The translations under genes were made by a program, and so were the position numbers. Below, piece by piece: positions 25,377-35,682 of a stretch of DNA of 64,000 bases (positions are counted from its first letter, which is position 1; the number at the start of each line of letters is the position of its first letter). A model generated the notes under the pieces. That model did not search any database, was not told where the DNA came from, and worked only from the letters and a program-made list of their open reading frames with translations. Source of the DNA: Helicobacter fennelliae (GTDB lineage Bacteria; Campylobacterota; Campylobacteria; Campylobacterales; Helicobacteraceae); assembly GCF_900451005.1 (NCBI RefSeq), contig NZ_UGIB01000001.1, positions 1,054,001-1,118,000 on the forward strand, in the 5' to 3' direction.

Positions 25377-27374
25377 ATGAGTATTATTTCTCAAGAATGG
25401 TTTATTGCAGATTGCAAAATTTTGCTTGTTTTGCTTGGTTGGATTCTGGCTACATTTGGTTATGGAAGCTTAGTTTTGCGCCTTTTTTATTGTGTCAATA
25501 AGGCTAATCCTTTTACTTTTAGTCGATCTCAAGTTACGCGATCAAACAATAACTCTTTCTTAGCCCCCCCCCCTATAAGCTCTCTTGAAATTCTTGTTTC
25601 TTTGGTATTGGGTGTAGGGCTACTTATTTTTATTGTTAGCGTGCTACACTTTTTTATTCCTTTGTATGGGTATATATCGCTTGCATTGCTTTTGTTTGGG
25701 ATTGTGGCGTTTTTTGTGTGCTATGCATATCTCCTCAAAGATTGGCGTATATGGATAAGCGGGATTATTGCATTTTTGTTTGTGGGGATTTATAGTTTAT
25801 TTTTAGATTCTATAAGTGATAGCATCAATTATCATATACAAATTGTAACTTGGATACAAGAATCTAATCTCGTATTTGGGCTAGGAAATATCCACACAAG
25901 GCTCGGTTACAATGGCAATATTTATAATTTTTATGCCCTTACTGATGTAAGCCAGATTCTTGCTTCATTGCGGAGCTTTATAGGCAATGAAATTGTGTAT
26001 TTTGGGTTTTTATTCAGCGCGTTTTATGGGCTTCTTTGTAGAGAAAAACACACTAATGCAAATCTCTTTTTGTTGTGCTGTTTGCCATTTTTTGTTTATG
26101 TGCTTCATGGCGGGGAGTTATCAGCACTTTATTGTGAGGGCATAGGGGCTGTATTTGGGATTTTGGTTTTTGCGCTTTTGTTGCTTGCTCTTGAGATAGA
26201 TTCTGCCAAAAAGCCTGCGGTATTTTTTATCGCATTTTTTATAGCCCTCATTGCCACGACTATAAAAATCGCTAATACCGCTCTTGTATTTGGTGTGATT
26301 TTGGGATTTGTTTATGTATATAGAAAGAAAATATTTTCTAGAGAATTTTTGCGAGGATATGTATGGGCGTTTGTGATTGGGGTGGTATTTTGCCTTCCAT
26401 GGGTGCTTAAGGGGCTTGCTACAAGTGGTATGATAGCCTATCCTGCGAGCATAGGCTATTTGCAATTCTTACCATTTGCAGTGAGCGAAGAGGATCGCGC
26501 AAGTGAAGTGTGCTGGATTATGAGCTGGGCTAGAGATCCGGGCAAAAATTGTGTCGAAGTGCTATCTTCAAACGCTTGGCTTTGGGATTGGCTGCATATG
26601 AAGCAGAATTATTTTCATTGGTATTTTAAAAGATTTGTTTGGACATTTTTTTGTCTTTTGGGCTTTGCGCTTGTGCTTTTTGGGCTGTATTATGTGTCGC
26701 GCAAAAGCCACAAACAAGCTCTTATAAAAAATATTTTTGATGAAAGCAGAATAGATTTTAATACCCAGAATCTAGCGACAAACTTAGCTCAATTTGCGCT
26801 GATTTTTGTAGCTATTGTGAGTGGTGTTGGTTTTTGGTTTGTCAGTGGTCCAGATCCGCGATTTGGTATGGTGTATATTATTCCGTTACTTGGGGCATTA
26901 TTTGGGGTCAGTCTTTTGCTAAGTTTAGCGATACGATCTAAGCTATATCGCTTTGGTGCGTTATTTGTTTTGTTGTTGTGCTGTATTCCATTTTTTCTCA
27001 TCAATCGCCCGATGATTGTATTTGTAAGCGCATTTTGGGTGATTTTTGTGATGAGTAAATGTTCTTCACGCGTATTTGTAGGGCTTATGATTGTGCTTAG
27101 TCTTGTGAGTGTGCCAAATTTTTATCGCAAAAATTATAAAAACATTACCCAAATGCCAAAGGTTTTGCCTGTGCATGTAACGCAAAAGATTACAGATTTT
27201 GGAGTTGTCGTGTATCAGCGCACAGATGAGCCTACTGATACATCTCAAACGATTGATTATGAAGTGCGTCCAATGACACCTTATTTTAATCCACGCGTGC
27301 GTAAGGGTGAGTTTTTGGGACGCGATGCATATATCAATGAAAAACGATTTGATAGGCGTGAGTCTCAAAAGTGA
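25377..27374 (+). CDS. Polytopic GT-C-like membrane glycosyltransferase, phase-variable, ON
   Basis: 665 residues with about 12 hydrophobic spans and a short C-terminal periplasmic-like tail. In the first large loop, LDSISDSINYHIQIVTWIQE resembles the acidic loop of GT-C enzymes (PMT/ArnT type) that take sugar from a lipid carrier. No closer family assignment is safe. Start ATG 25377 follows TAGGGAGTAAAAT. Ten C (25564-25573) at about codon 63 encode APPP, between the first helix and the second. Changing the tract length would truncate the protein after one span. It follows a lipid-phosphate-sugar synthase-like gene, so the two probably act in series on a surface glycan or glycolipid. Confidence 0.7.
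   Translation: MSIISQEWFIADCKILLVLLGWILATFGYGSLVLRLFYCVNKANPFTFSRSQVTRSNNNSFLAPPPISSLEILVSLVLGVGLLIFIVSVLHFFIPLYGYISLALLLFGIVAFFVCYAYLLKDWRIWISGIIAFLFVGIYSLFLDSISDSINYHIQIVTWIQESNLVFGLGNIHTRLGYNGNIYNFYALTDVSQILASLRSFIGNEIVYFGFLFSAFYGLLCREKHTNANLFLLCCLPFFVYVLHGGELSALYCEGIGAVFGILVFALLLLALEIDSAKKPAVFFIAFFIALIATTIKIANTALVFGVILGFVYVYRKKIFSREFLRGYVWAFVIGVVFCLPWVLKGLATSGMIAYPASIGYLQFLPFAVSEEDRASEVCWIMSWARDPGKNCVEVLSSNAWLWDWLHMKQNYFHWYFKRFVWTFFCLLGFALVLFGLYYVSRKSHKQALIKNIFDESRIDFNTQNLATNLAQFALIFVAIVSGVGFWFVSGPDPRFGMVYIIPLLGALFGVSLLLSLAIRSKLYRFGALFVLLLCCIPFFLINRPMIVFVSAFWVIFVMSKCSSRVFVGLMIVLSLVSVPNFYRKNYKNITQMPKVLPVHVTQKITDFGVVVYQRTDEPTDTSQTIDYEVRPMTPYFNPRVRKGEFLGRDAYINEKRFDRRESQK
25564..25573. repeat. 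Poly-C(10) phase-variation tract
   Basis: Ten C inside the membrane glycosyltransferase gene at about codon 63, encoding Ala-Pro-Pro-Pro. The current length keeps the frame open. Confidence 0.9.
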
Positions 27375-27420
27375 GTTATGGTATTACGTTGCAAAATCAA
27401 AACAAAAAACACAAAGGAAT

Positions 27421-28224
27421 ATGATGAGTAACACAAACAATACAAATAAGCCCATAGTCAAAGAGACATTTTTTGATGTGCTTTTACGCAAAATGCGATT
27501 AGCTCGTGTTTTGCCAAGCATTAGGGGGTTTAGTGAGCCTTGCGTGCTTGATGTGGGCTGTGGCTGGGAGGCTAGGCTTTTGCGTGAGATTGAGCCTTAT
27601 ATCGCTAAAGGAGTAGGGATTGACTTCAAAGCCCCAAATATAAAAACACCAAAAATAGAGACATTAAGCTATCGCTTTGAGGCATTGCCAAATGAGAATC
27701 TATATGATGTGCTTACATTAGATTCTTTAGATTCTAGCTCGTCTAACTCATCTAGCGCATTAAGTGAAGCGACTTTGGATCACAAATCGCTAAATTCATC
27801 AAATAATTTGAATTCATCAATTTCATCATTAATGTTGCCATTTGCTTCCTTTGCCCCCCCCCCCAATAGTGTTTTACACACTTATTTGCCCTTTAAAGAT
27901 GAAAGTTTTGAGATTGTTACGATGCTTGCTGTGATTGAGCATTTGCATTATCCTATCGATATGCTGCGAGAAATCGCGCGCGTGCTTAAGCCAAATGGAA
28001 TCTTGCTTCTTACAGCACCAAGTCATCTTGCAAAGCCTGTGCTTGAATTTCTCTCTTATAGGTTGCATTTAATCGATGAAAATGAGATTCTCGATCATAA
28101 ACGTTACTACAATAAGCGCGATTTGGCAGAATCTATAAATCAAGTCTCAAATCTTAAGATTTTGCAACATCGCTATTTTCAGTGTGGTATGAATAATTTT
28201 TTAAAAGTTGTAAAAGAAAGTTGA
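27421..28224 (+). CDS. Class I SAM-dependent methyltransferase, phase-variable, ON
   Basis: 267 residues from ATG 27421 after ACAAAGGAAT; the frame is open 114 bases farther 5' but that overlaps the previous gene. Motif I is CVLDVGCGWEARLLREI, the acidic loop is GIDFKAP, and the post-I region DESFEIVTMLAVIEHLHYPI with LKPNGILLLTAPS is a Methyltransf_11-type core. A roughly 50-residue Ser/Asn/Leu-rich insertion (SSSSNSSSALSEATL, LNSSNNLNSSISS) splits the core and holds the poly-C tract (APPPNS). It probably methylates a sugar or glycolipid, judging only from its neighbours. Confidence 0.85.
   Translation: MMSNTNNTNKPIVKETFFDVLLRKMRLARVLPSIRGFSEPCVLDVGCGWEARLLREIEPYIAKGVGIDFKAPNIKTPKIETLSYRFEALPNENLYDVLTLDSLDSSSSNSSSALSEATLDHKSLNSSNNLNSSISSLMLPFASFAPPPNSVLHTYLPFKDESFEIVTMLAVIEHLHYPIDMLREIARVLKPNGILLLTAPSHLAKPVLEFLSYRLHLIDENEILDHKRYYNKRDLAESINQVSNLKILQHRYFQCGMNNFLKVVKES
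27854..27864. repeat. Poly-C(11) phase-variation tract
   Basis: Eleven C inside the methyltransferase gene, encoding Ala-Pro-Pro-Pro in a low-complexity insertion. The current length is in frame. Confidence 0.9.
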
Positions 28225-28246
28225 ATAGATTTTAGAAAGGATTACA

Positions 28247-29699
28247 ATGAATATATCTCAAGCACAAAAAGTGAAGTTATGGATATTGGGTATTTTTGGT
28301 ATAGAGTTTTTGGGTTTGGTGCTTTTTTATGGATATGCGTATCCTATTGTTTTATTTTGGGGTGATGATTGGACGATAATTTTAGATTATAAGCCTATTT
28401 TACCAATAGCTCATTCTTGGATAGTGAGTCGGATTCTGCCTGTTTGGCTTATGGACTTTTTTATGATATTTGGGGCTTATGTGGTTATGCCTATAAGTGG
28501 GCTAGGCTTTTTGGAATCTATGAGTGTGGGATTGGCATTGTGGCTTGCATTGGCTGTTATTGGTATGCAATATGCACTCTATAAACTGTGTTCTTTGATT
28601 ACCAAAAGTGCTGTGTATGGGCTACTTGCAAGTATGGTGTTTGTTGTTGGTGGATTTGGTGCTACAAAAATAAGTGCTATGCCGTTATTGTATCCTGCTG
28701 ATTTGAATGCGGAAGGAATGGGGTATGTTTTTACAATGATGTGCTTTTATCTTCTTCCATATTTGCTTAATTTGAGTCTTGTTTGTGTATTTGAATATTT
28801 GCGATTGGCTAAGCTCTCTTTCAAAAATACTAAAACTGCTGCTATTGTCGGGGGGGGGGGGGATTTTTGCTAGCTATATAGCTATTTTTTCTATGACTAC
28901 TGCAAGTTTTATGCTTGCAAGTTATGCGGGTATTGTGATTGGGTTTAAGATTTTTGGATTTTTGAGATATGGTTCGTGGAGAATCTGGCGAGCTTTTGGT
29001 TTGTTTGATTGGTTTTTGTGCGCAATTATCGTGCTTTGGTGTATCGCAGCTATTCTTGATATGGGTTCTGGAAGGGTAGAGTATTGTGGAAGTTTTGATT
29101 TATCTTTTGGTATGAAATACACATATCAGACATTCAAAATGTTTGAGAGGGGTTTTTATTATCTTTTTGTGTTTGGGGCTATTGTGGCTGCGGTTAGTGT
29201 GTGGCGACTCAAAATAATGCGAATAGAATTTTTAGCTTCTTTGCTTTGGCTTTTGCTTTTGGGTGGATTTTATGTGCTTGTTGTATCAAAATGTGGAGCA
29301 AAATATTATTTGATGAGTGGATTCTTTTTGAGTATGCTTGTCGTGCTTGCTTTTTATAGCGCTTTACTTTGTGTGTTTTCGATCAAAAGCAACAAAACTA
29401 GAGTGCAAGGATCGCTCATAGTGAGTGCTATACTTTGTTTTTGTATAGCTTCAAGTTTTACAAAAAGCTATCAGGAGCGTCCAAGAGCTGCGTATAAAGA
29501 GCTTATGATGTATGCTAAGTCTTGGGTTACACAAGTGCAAAAGGCACAACAAAATGGCAAACATAAGATCACAATTACCATTCCAAAAGCTTTGCCTCAT
29601 TGGCGTTGGCAATGGTTTATGAATGGCTTTCCGCATACTCTTTTAAGATATGGAATTATATCTGATCACATAGAGGTAACTTTCGCCCCAATGGAATAA
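28247..29699 (+). CDS. Polytopic membrane protein, phase-variable, currently OFF
   Basis: Two overlapping frames, 28247-28873 and the continuation to 29699, join at a run of 13 G (28850-28862). With 12 G the reading would be AIVGGGGIFASY and the product a single protein of about 483 residues. As sequenced it ends at GGGGDFC. The joined protein has about ten hydrophobic spans. FWGDDWTIILDYKPIL after the first span recalls the acidic loop of GT-C or GtrII-type glucosyltransferases, but the family is not certain. ATG 28247 has AGAAAGGATTAC. It is the last gene of the glycan cassette; the next gene is on the other strand. Confidence 0.8.
28850..28862. repeat. Poly-G(13) phase-variation tract
   Basis: Thirteen G with flanks ATTGTC and ATTTTTG, almost the same as the tract at 24477. 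One G too many for the frame of the membrane protein gene. Confidence 0.92.
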
Positions 29700-29719
29700 G
29701 ATTAAATCTATGATCTATT

Positions 29720-31078
29720 TTAGATTCTGCGCTCTTTAAGCATATCAGCTACAAGAAATGCAAGCTCAATGGCTTGAGTAGCGTTAAGCCTTGGATCGCA
29801 TTGTGTGTGATAGCAGCTCGCGAGATTGGCTTCAGTGATGGCTTGCGAGCCACCGACACATTCTGTTACATCATTGCCTGTCATTTCAAGATGTATCCCA
29901 CCCGCGACACTTCCATTGGCTTTGTGAATATCAAAAAAGCTTTTGACTTCGCTCAAAATATCATTAAACGCGCGCGTTTTATAGCCATTATTGGCTTTGA
30001 TCGTATTGCCATGCATAGGATCGCAGCTCCATAGAATATGCCTTCCTTCTTTATGGACGCTTTCAAGAAGTTTTGGAAAGTTTTGCTTGATTTTGTCAGC
30101 ACCCATTCGGACGATGAGATTGAGTCGTCCCTCTTCATTGCTTGGGTTGAGAATCTCACAAATCCCCATAATCTCATCTTTAGTTGCTGTTGGACCTATT
30201 TTTACACCCACAGGATTTTTGATCCCTCGCAAAAACTCCAAATGCGCCCCATCTAAATCTCGCGTGCGCTCACCTATCCAGAGCATATGTGCCGAGCAAT
30301 CATACCATTGTCCTGTGAGGCTATCTTGGCGCACAAGCTGTTCTTCATAATTTAACAATAAAGCTTCATGGCTTGTGTAGAATTCTGTTTCTTTGAGTGC
30401 GGGGGTGTTTTGGGTATTGATACCGCAAGCATTCATAAAGCCCAAAGTTTGCGTGATTTGATTGGCAAGTTGTTCGTATTTTTTGCCAAAAGGATTAGAT
30501 CTGACAAAATCAAGATTCCAGCGATGAACTTCGCTCAAATCCGCAAGCCCACCACTTGCAAACGCGCGCAAAAGATTAAGCGTTGCCGCACTTTGATTGT
30601 AAGCTTTTAGCATTCGCGTAGCATCAGGCTCCCTAGAATCTAAATCAAAATCCATTCCATTGATAATATCTCCGCGATAGCTTGGCAATTTTTTGCCATT
30701 ACTTTCCTCAAAATCGCTGCTACGCGGTTTGGCAAACTGCCCTGCCAAACGCCCAACTTTGACGATTGGACAGCTTCCTGCAAAGGTCAAAATCGCACTC
30801 ATTTGGATAATCACCTTAAACAAATCGCGAATGCTTGAACCACTGAATTGACAAAAACTCTCCGCACAATCCCCGCCTTGCAATAAAAATGCCTCGCCTT
30901 TTTGGACTTGAGCGAAGTGCTTTTTGAGATTTCTTGCCTCACCTGCAAATACAAGTGGCGGATAGGATTTGAGCTCTTTTTCTACTTCTTGTAGTGCTTG
31001 CTGATTACTATAAGTTGGGTGCTGTTTGATTAGAAATGTTCTCCAGCTTTGTGCGTTCCAAGTGTTTGGTGATTTCAT
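29720..31078 (-). CDS. Class II 3-deoxy-7-phosphoheptulonate (DAHP) synthase
   Basis: 452 residues, near the usual length for plant/Helicobacter-type (class II) DAHP synthases. It joins phosphoenolpyruvate and erythrose-4-phosphate as the first step of the shikimate pathway. Visible family signatures are [13 protein letters not shown]-like N-terminus, [24 protein letters not shown] (metal Cys), [48 protein letters not shown] and GGIHLEMTG. The Cys, His, Glu and Asp metal ligands are all present. ATG 31078 is preceded on the coding strand by AAAAGGAAAGCG. It stands alone. Confidence 0.95.
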   Translation of the reverse strand: MKSPNTWNAQSWRTFLIKQHPTYSNQQALQEVEKELKSYPPLVFAGEARNLKKHFAQVQKGEAFLLQGGDCAESFCQFSGSSIRDLFKVIIQMSAILTFAGSCPIVKVGRLAGQFAKPRSSDFEESNGKKLPSYRGDIINGMDFDLDSREPDATRMLKAYNQSAATLNLLRAFASGGLADLSEVHRWNLDFVRSNPFGKKYEQLANQITQTLGFMNACGINTQNTPALKETEFYTSHEALLLNYEEQLVRQDSLTGQWYDCSAHMLWIGERTRDLDGAHLEFLRGIKNPVGVKIGPTATKDEIMGICEILNPSNEEGRLNLIVRMGADKIKQNFPKLLESVHKEGRHILWSCDPMHGNTIKANNGYKTRAFNDILSEVKSFFDIHKANGSVAGGIHLEMTGNDVTECVGGSQAITEANLASCYHTQCDPRLNATQAIELAFLVADMLKERRI

Positions 31079-31199
31079 CGCTTTCCTTTTGAGTATGCAA
31101 AATAAATTAAATAAAAATTGTAGCAGAGATGTGCTAATTTAGATTCTGCATTTTAGAGAGATTGAGGTTTTAAGTGATAATTTATGAAGTGAGTTTGAG

Positions 31200-31226
31200 T
31201 GCGCTTTGGTATTGCTCCAAAGCGCA
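31200..31226 (-). terminator. Hairpin after rplT
   Basis: TGCGCTTTGG (31200-31209) and its perfect inverse CCAAAGCGCA (31217-31226) form a 10-bp stem with a 7-base loop, 13 bases beyond the rplT stop. The run of T (ATTTTGG) is on the plus-strand side, so it fits an ordinary intrinsic terminator less well in the rplT direction. It may act both ways. Confidence 0.55.
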
Positions 31227-31238
31227 TTTTGGTTATGA

Positions 31239-31589
31239 TTAGATTGCTTTTTTTGCGAGTTCGACCATTTTTGCAAAACTTTCAGGCTCATTCATCGCCA
31301 TATCAGCCAAGATTTTTCTATCAAGCTCGATATTTGCAAGCTTTAGCCCATGCATAAATTTTGAATAACTTATATCATTTATCCTGCAAGCTGCATTGAT
31401 GCGCACGATCCACAAACTACGAAAATCTCGCTTTTTTTGCTTTCTATCGCGAAACGCATAGCACATACTTCTTTCAAGTTGTTCTTTTGCTTTGCGAAAA
31501 TGTTTTCTTCTTCCGCTATAAAATCCTCTTGCGAGTTTTAAGATTTTTTTATGCCTTCTGCGACGGACAACGCCAGTTTTTACTCTCAT
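31239..31589 (-). CDS. rplT: 50S ribosomal protein L20
   Basis: 116 residues. [20 protein letters not shown] and [19 protein letters not shown] are the conserved basic N-terminus of L20, and [20 protein letters not shown] is the C-terminal globular part. L20 binds 23S rRNA early in assembly of the large subunit. It is the last gene of thrS-infC-rpmI-rplT on the minus strand, in the usual order. In other bacteria L20 represses this operon by binding its leader; no such site is obvious here. Confidence 0.98.
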   Translation of the reverse strand: MRVKTGVVRRRRHKKILKLARGFYSGRRKHFRKAKEQLERSMCYAFRDRKQKKRDFRSLWIVRINAACRINDISYSKFMHGLKLANIELDRKILADMAMNEPESFAKMVELAKKAI

Positions 31590-31669
31590 ATTATTCCTTT
31601 ACCTTATATTTGGTGTAGCCTTTTGGCTAATCTTTCCCTGCATATCTGTGATATTAGGGGGACTCCTTC

Positions 31670-31864
31670 TTACGCCTTACAAAGTAGATTCTTGACAGAA
31701 TCTATATTTGCACTATGCACATAATGAGGGCTTTTGAGTTTTGCTTTTGTTTTGGGTGATTTCTTTGTCAAAATATGGCTTCTAAAAGCACTGCCGCGTT
31801 TGATAAGATTTTTTTTCACCTTAAAACGTTTTGCTGCCCCACGATTTGTTTTCATCTTTGGCAT
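31670..31864 (-). CDS. rpmI: 50S ribosomal protein L35
   Basis: 64 residues, starting [19 protein letters not shown], the standard L35 N-terminus, and with the expected basic [20 protein letters not shown]. It lies between infC and rplT. The start ATG is preceded by AAAGGAGAAGACG. Confidence 0.97.
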   Translation of the reverse strand: MPKMKTNRGAAKRFKVKKNLIKRGSAFRSHILTKKSPKTKAKLKSPHYVHSANIDSVKNLLCKA

Positions 31865-31888
31865 CGTCTTCTCCTTTCATAAGATTAG

Positions 31889-32407
31889 TTATTTTGATTG
31901 CTTTTTTGGCACAAAAAGTAATGAGACAAACCGCCCCTCTGTTTTTGGCTCTTTTTCGGGTTGTGCGATGTCTTCCATCATTTCGGTAATGCGATTAAGC
32001 ACAGATTGTCCGAGTTGTGGATTTGTGATTTCGCGCTGTTTAAGCACGACTTTAAATCGCACATGCTTACCTTCAGTAATAAAATCTCTTGCATGTTTGA
32101 CTTTATAATTGATGTCATTTTGAGCAATTTGCGTTGAGAGCTTGATTTCTTTGATCTCGATTTGCTTTTGCTTTTTCTTTGCTTCTTTTTGCTTTTTTTC
32201 TAATTGGTAGCGGTATTTACCATAATCCATAACCTTACACACAGGTGGTTTGGCATTTGGCGAGACGCATACCAAATCTAAGCCTCTAGATTGTGCAATC
32301 TTTTGGGCATCATACGATGATATGACTCCATATACTTCACCATTATCATCAACGCAACGAACCTCAGGAAATCGTATCTCCTCATTTAGCAATACTTCTT
32401 TGCTCAA
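31889..32407 (-). CDS. infC: Translation initiation factor IF-3
   Basis: 172 residues. The N-domain begins [19 protein letters not shown]; the linker [19 protein letters not shown] is the family signature; the C-domain has [20 protein letters not shown] and [15 protein letters not shown]-3 keeps 30S subunits apart and proofreads the start codon. The start is TTG at 32407, overlapping the thrS stop as TTGA. IF-3 genes usually use rare start codons for autoregulation, so a TTG is in keeping. Confidence 0.97.
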   Translation of the reverse strand: MSKEVLLNEEIRFPEVRCVDDNGEVYGVISSYDAQKIAQSRGLDLVCVSPNAKPPVCKVMDYGKYRYQLEKKQKEAKKKQKQIEIKEIKLSTQIAQNDINYKVKHARDFITEGKHVRFKVVLKQREITNPQLGQSVLNRITEMMEDIAQPEKEPKTEGRFVSLLFVPKKQSK

Positions 32408-34296
32408 AAACTAACCTCTTTTAATTTAGATTCTATCAATGTTATCAATTCTCCTTCGCTTAGATTGTATTGTTGCTTGCTTCTGCGATCGCGGATAGCA
32501 AGGATTTTAGATTCTACTTCTTTTTCTCCGATGACAAGAATCATCGGCACTCTTTGCTTTTCGGCTGTGCGGATCCTTTTGTTGAGCGTTTCGTTTTTAT
32601 TGAGTATCTCCGCATATGCCCCAACTTGCCTGATTTTAAGCTGTATTTCTTTGGCATAAGAGAGCTGGGCTTGAGAAATCGGTATGATGACAACCTGTGT
32701 AGGCGCGATCGCAAAAGGAAACTCTCCGCTAAAATGTTCTGTCAAAATAGCCACAAATCGCTCAAAAGAGCCTAAAATAGCGCGATGAAGCATTACTGGT
32801 CGTTTGGCTTGATTTTCTTCATCGGTGTATTCAAGCATAAAACGTTCCGGAAGATTCATATCCACTTGGATTGTCCCGCATTGCCATTTTCGTCCTATCG
32901 CATCAGTGATTTTTATGTCGATTTTTGGTCCATAAAAAGCCCCGCCACCTTCATCGATTTGGTATTGGATTTGGTTTTTTTCTAGGGCTTTTTTGAGTGC
33001 AGTTGTCGCGCTTTGCCAAATCGCTTCATCGCCTATGGATTTTTCTGGGCGCGTAGAGAGCTCCATTTCGTAGCAAAACCCAAAGGCTTCCATGATCTTT
33101 CGCGTAAAATCGATGATAGAATCTACTTCAGATTCTATTTGGTTTGGCAGACAAAAGATATGCGCGTCATCTTGAGTAAATTCCCTCACGCGCAAAAGCC
33201 CATGCAAAACCCCGCTTTTTTCATGGCGATGAACGACTCCATATTCATAAAATCGTAGTGGCAATTCCCTATAACTGCGTTTTGCGCTTTGATAGACTTT
33301 GATATGCCCGACACAATTCATAGGCTTTATACCATATTCTGTCTCATCAATAGTCGTAAAATACATATTTTCTTTGTAATTATCATAATGCCCGCTGACT
33401 TTCCACACATCGCTTTTGAGTATTTCAGGACCCCTCACAGGCTCATATTCGCGCATAATCAAAGCTTTTGTAAGGAGATTTTCTAATCGCACGCGCAGTC
33501 TCGCTCCCGCAGGAAGCCAAATCGGAAGCCCAGCACCGATTTCCTCATCAAATGTAAAAAGCCCAATCTCTTGCCCGATTTTCCTATGATCGCGCTTTTT
33601 GGCTTCTTCTATTTGCGTGAGATAGGCATTTAAGCTTTCTTTGTCGGCAAATGCGATACCATAGATTCTAGTAAGCATTTGGGCTTTTTCATCACCGCCT
33701 AGATACGCGCCTGCAAGTTTGGTAAGCTTGAAATAATGCAAAAACTTCGTGTTTGGAAGATGTGGTCCCCGACACAAATCCTCAAAATCCCCCTGCGCAT
33801 ACACACCGAAACTATCGCCCTCTATTTTGCTCATCACCGCTATTTTTAAATCATCATTTTTGAATTTTTCTTCTGCTTGCTTGCGCGTGATTGTTGTTTT
33901 GGTGATTGAGTAGCCTATTTTGGCGATTTCTTTCATTTTTTTCTCGATTGTTATGAGATCTTCTTCACCTATTTTTGCGCTTGTTTTGAAATCATAATAA
34001 AACCCCTCATCAACAACTGGACCTACAAAAAACTTCGCATCAGGATAGAGTGTTTTTATCGCTTGAGCCATAAGGTGCGCTGCTGAGTGGCGGATAATCT
34101 CTAGTGCTTCTTTGGAATTATCAAAATAAATTGGCTCGCCAATTTTTTCGTTTATTTTGGTATTGTTTGCATTATTTTGACTTGCTTTTTGCTCTTGTGT
34201 ATTTGCATTGAAAGTCGCAGGATTTTGCGCACTTTGGAGATCGATAATGCTATCATCACACTTAAAACCTATAATTTCTGACATTTTTAAATACAT
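32404..34296 (-). CDS. thrS: Threonine-tRNA ligase
   Basis: 630 residues, class II aminoacyl-tRNA synthetase. The editing domain has [20 protein letters not shown] and [11 protein letters not shown]. The catalytic core has [19 protein letters not shown], the MNCVGH zinc region, motif 2 FRFYEYG-like [13 protein letters not shown], and motif 3 [11 protein letters not shown]. An anticodon-binding domain follows. The usual N-terminal TGS domain is missing; a short Asn/Gln/Lys-rich segment takes its place, as in the H. pylori enzyme, which is also compact. ATG 34296 is chosen for GAAGGATT upstream; ATG 34284 is the alternative. Confidence 0.97.
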   Translation of the reverse strand: MYLKMSEIIGFKCDDSIIDLQSAQNPATFNANTQEQKASQNNANNTKINEKIGEPIYFDNSKEALEIIRHSAAHLMAQAIKTLYPDAKFFVGPVVDEGFYYDFKTSAKIGEEDLITIEKKMKEIAKIGYSITKTTITRKQAEEKFKNDDLKIAVMSKIEGDSFGVYAQGDFEDLCRGPHLPNTKFLHYFKLTKLAGAYLGGDEKAQMLTRIYGIAFADKESLNAYLTQIEEAKKRDHRKIGQEIGLFTFDEEIGAGLPIWLPAGARLRVRLENLLTKALIMREYEPVRGPEILKSDVWKVSGHYDNYKENMYFTTIDETEYGIKPMNCVGHIKVYQSAKRSYRELPLRFYEYGVVHRHEKSGVLHGLLRVREFTQDDAHIFCLPNQIESEVDSIIDFTRKIMEAFGFCYEMELSTRPEKSIGDEAIWQSATTALKKALEKNQIQYQIDEGGGAFYGPKIDIKITDAIGRKWQCGTIQVDMNLPERFMLEYTDEENQAKRPVMLHRAILGSFERFVAILTEHFSGEFPFAIAPTQVVIIPISQAQLSYAKEIQLKIRQVGAYAEILNKNETLNKRIRTAEKQRVPMILVIGEKEVESKILAIRDRRSKQQYNLSEGELITLIESKLKEVSF

Positions 34297-34348
34297 AATC
34301 CTTCAGTAAAATAAAGCGTAATCATATCAAATCCTATCTTGTTTTAAG

Positions 34349-35662
34349 CTAAAGTTTGAGATTATATTTGGTGATTTTATCACTCAGCACTTCTTGCGTC
34401 ATTCCTAGAATCTCACTTGCTTTTTGGAGATTATTATCACAATCTTGCAAAACTTCTTGAAGGAGCTCTTTTTCTAATGTTTGGATTTTTTGCTTTGCTT
34501 TTGAAGTGCGACTCTCCAAAAACAAATCACTAGGCATAATCTCTTCTCCATCACTTAAAATCGCCGCTCTCTCTACGACAGAGAGAAGCTCTCGGACATT
34601 TCCATACCATTCGTAATTTACAAGCATATCTTCAGAATCTTTTGAGAATCTTTTTGATGGAAGGTTGTATTGAGCGATGATTGTTTCAAGCTGATGATTG
34701 GCAATTGGCAGAATCTCTTCTTGGCGATCTTTGAGCGGTGAGATAAACACAGGAATTGTCTGAAGCCGATAAAACAAATCCTCTCTGAATTCTTTTTTGG
34801 CGATTTTGTCTTGGAGATTGGCATTTGTAGCGGAGACAAACCGCACATCAAAGCTAATGGGTTTGCTTCCGCCAAGACGCGTTACTTCTTTTTCTTGGAT
34901 AGCGCGCAGAAGCTTTGCTTGAAGCATGATAGGCATTTCGCCGATTTCATCTAAAAATAATGTCCCGCCACTTGCCACTTCAAAAAGTCCGGGCTTTGGT
35001 GCGATAGCGTCTGTAAAAGCACCTTTTTCATACCCAAATAATTCAGATTCTAGCAAATGCTCTGGAATGGCTGCCATATTGATTGCGACAAATGGCTTTT
35101 TAGCGCGGTTAGAATTCTCATGGATAAATCGCGCAAATACTTCTTTGCCAACGCCGCTAGCCCCCATAAGTAGCACACTAGAATCTGTTTTGGCGACTTT
35201 TAGCACTTGTGCTTTGATAGATTCTAGGGCTTTTGATGTGCCTACAAATGGTATTTTTTTGTCGTTGTGTGTTGCGTGTTTGGAGGTGGTTTTTGTGTGT
35301 GTTTTTTGAAATTCTTGAATCTTTTTGGTGCGATAAATTGCCTCTAGGAGCAATTCTGGCTCAAATGGTTTTTGAAAAAAATCTTTTACACCAAGTCGTA
35401 TAGAATCTATCGCGCTATTGAGCGTGGCATTTCCGGTGATGACGATCATTTCGTATTTGCCATTGAGCTGCTTTAAAAATTCTAATCCATTCATTTGTGG
35501 CATATTGAGATCTGTAATCACCAAATCAAAACTAGAATCCAAGCTTGAGAGCGCGTCTTTTGGATTCCGAAAAGTTACGACATCAAGATCTTTTTGGTCA
35601 CTGAAAAAAAACTCCAAACTTTTTCTCATATTTATATCATCTTCGACAATAGCAATTTTCAT
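34349..35662 (-). CDS. flgR: FlgR-type sigma-54 response regulator
   Basis: 437 residues. Receiver domain with EDD at 7-9 and phospho-acceptor D51 in LVITDLNMPQMNG. The AAA+ domain has Walker A GASGVGKEVFAR, the sigma-54 loop GAFTDA in ELFGYEKGAFTDAI and Walker B GGTLFLDEIGE. The last 45 residues (DNNLQKASEILGMTQEVLSD) look like a short Fis-type helix-turn-helix. H. pylori FlgR lacks such a domain, while C. jejuni FlgR has one. The family drives sigma-54 flagellar genes under the FlgS kinase; no flgS is in the window. Good ribosome site AAGGAGAATCT. Confidence 0.9.
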   Translation of the reverse strand: MKIAIVEDDINMRKSLEFFFSDQKDLDVVTFRNPKDALSSLDSSFDLVITDLNMPQMNGLEFLKQLNGKYEMIVITGNATLNSAIDSIRLGVKDFFQKPFEPELLLEAIYRTKKIQEFQKTHTKTTSKHATHNDKKIPFVGTSKALESIKAQVLKVAKTDSSVLLMGASGVGKEVFARFIHENSNRAKKPFVAINMAAIPEHLLESELFGYEKGAFTDAIAPKPGLFEVASGGTLFLDEIGEMPIMLQAKLLRAIQEKEVTRLGGSKPISFDVRFVSATNANLQDKIAKKEFREDLFYRLQTIPVFISPLKDRQEEILPIANHQLETIIAQYNLPSKRFSKDSEDMLVNYEWYGNVRELLSVVERAAILSDGEEIMPSDLFLESRTSKAKQKIQTLEKELLQEVLQDCDNNLQKASEILGMTQEVLSDKITKYNLKL

Positions 35663-35682
35663 TAGATTCTCCTTAATCTGTA

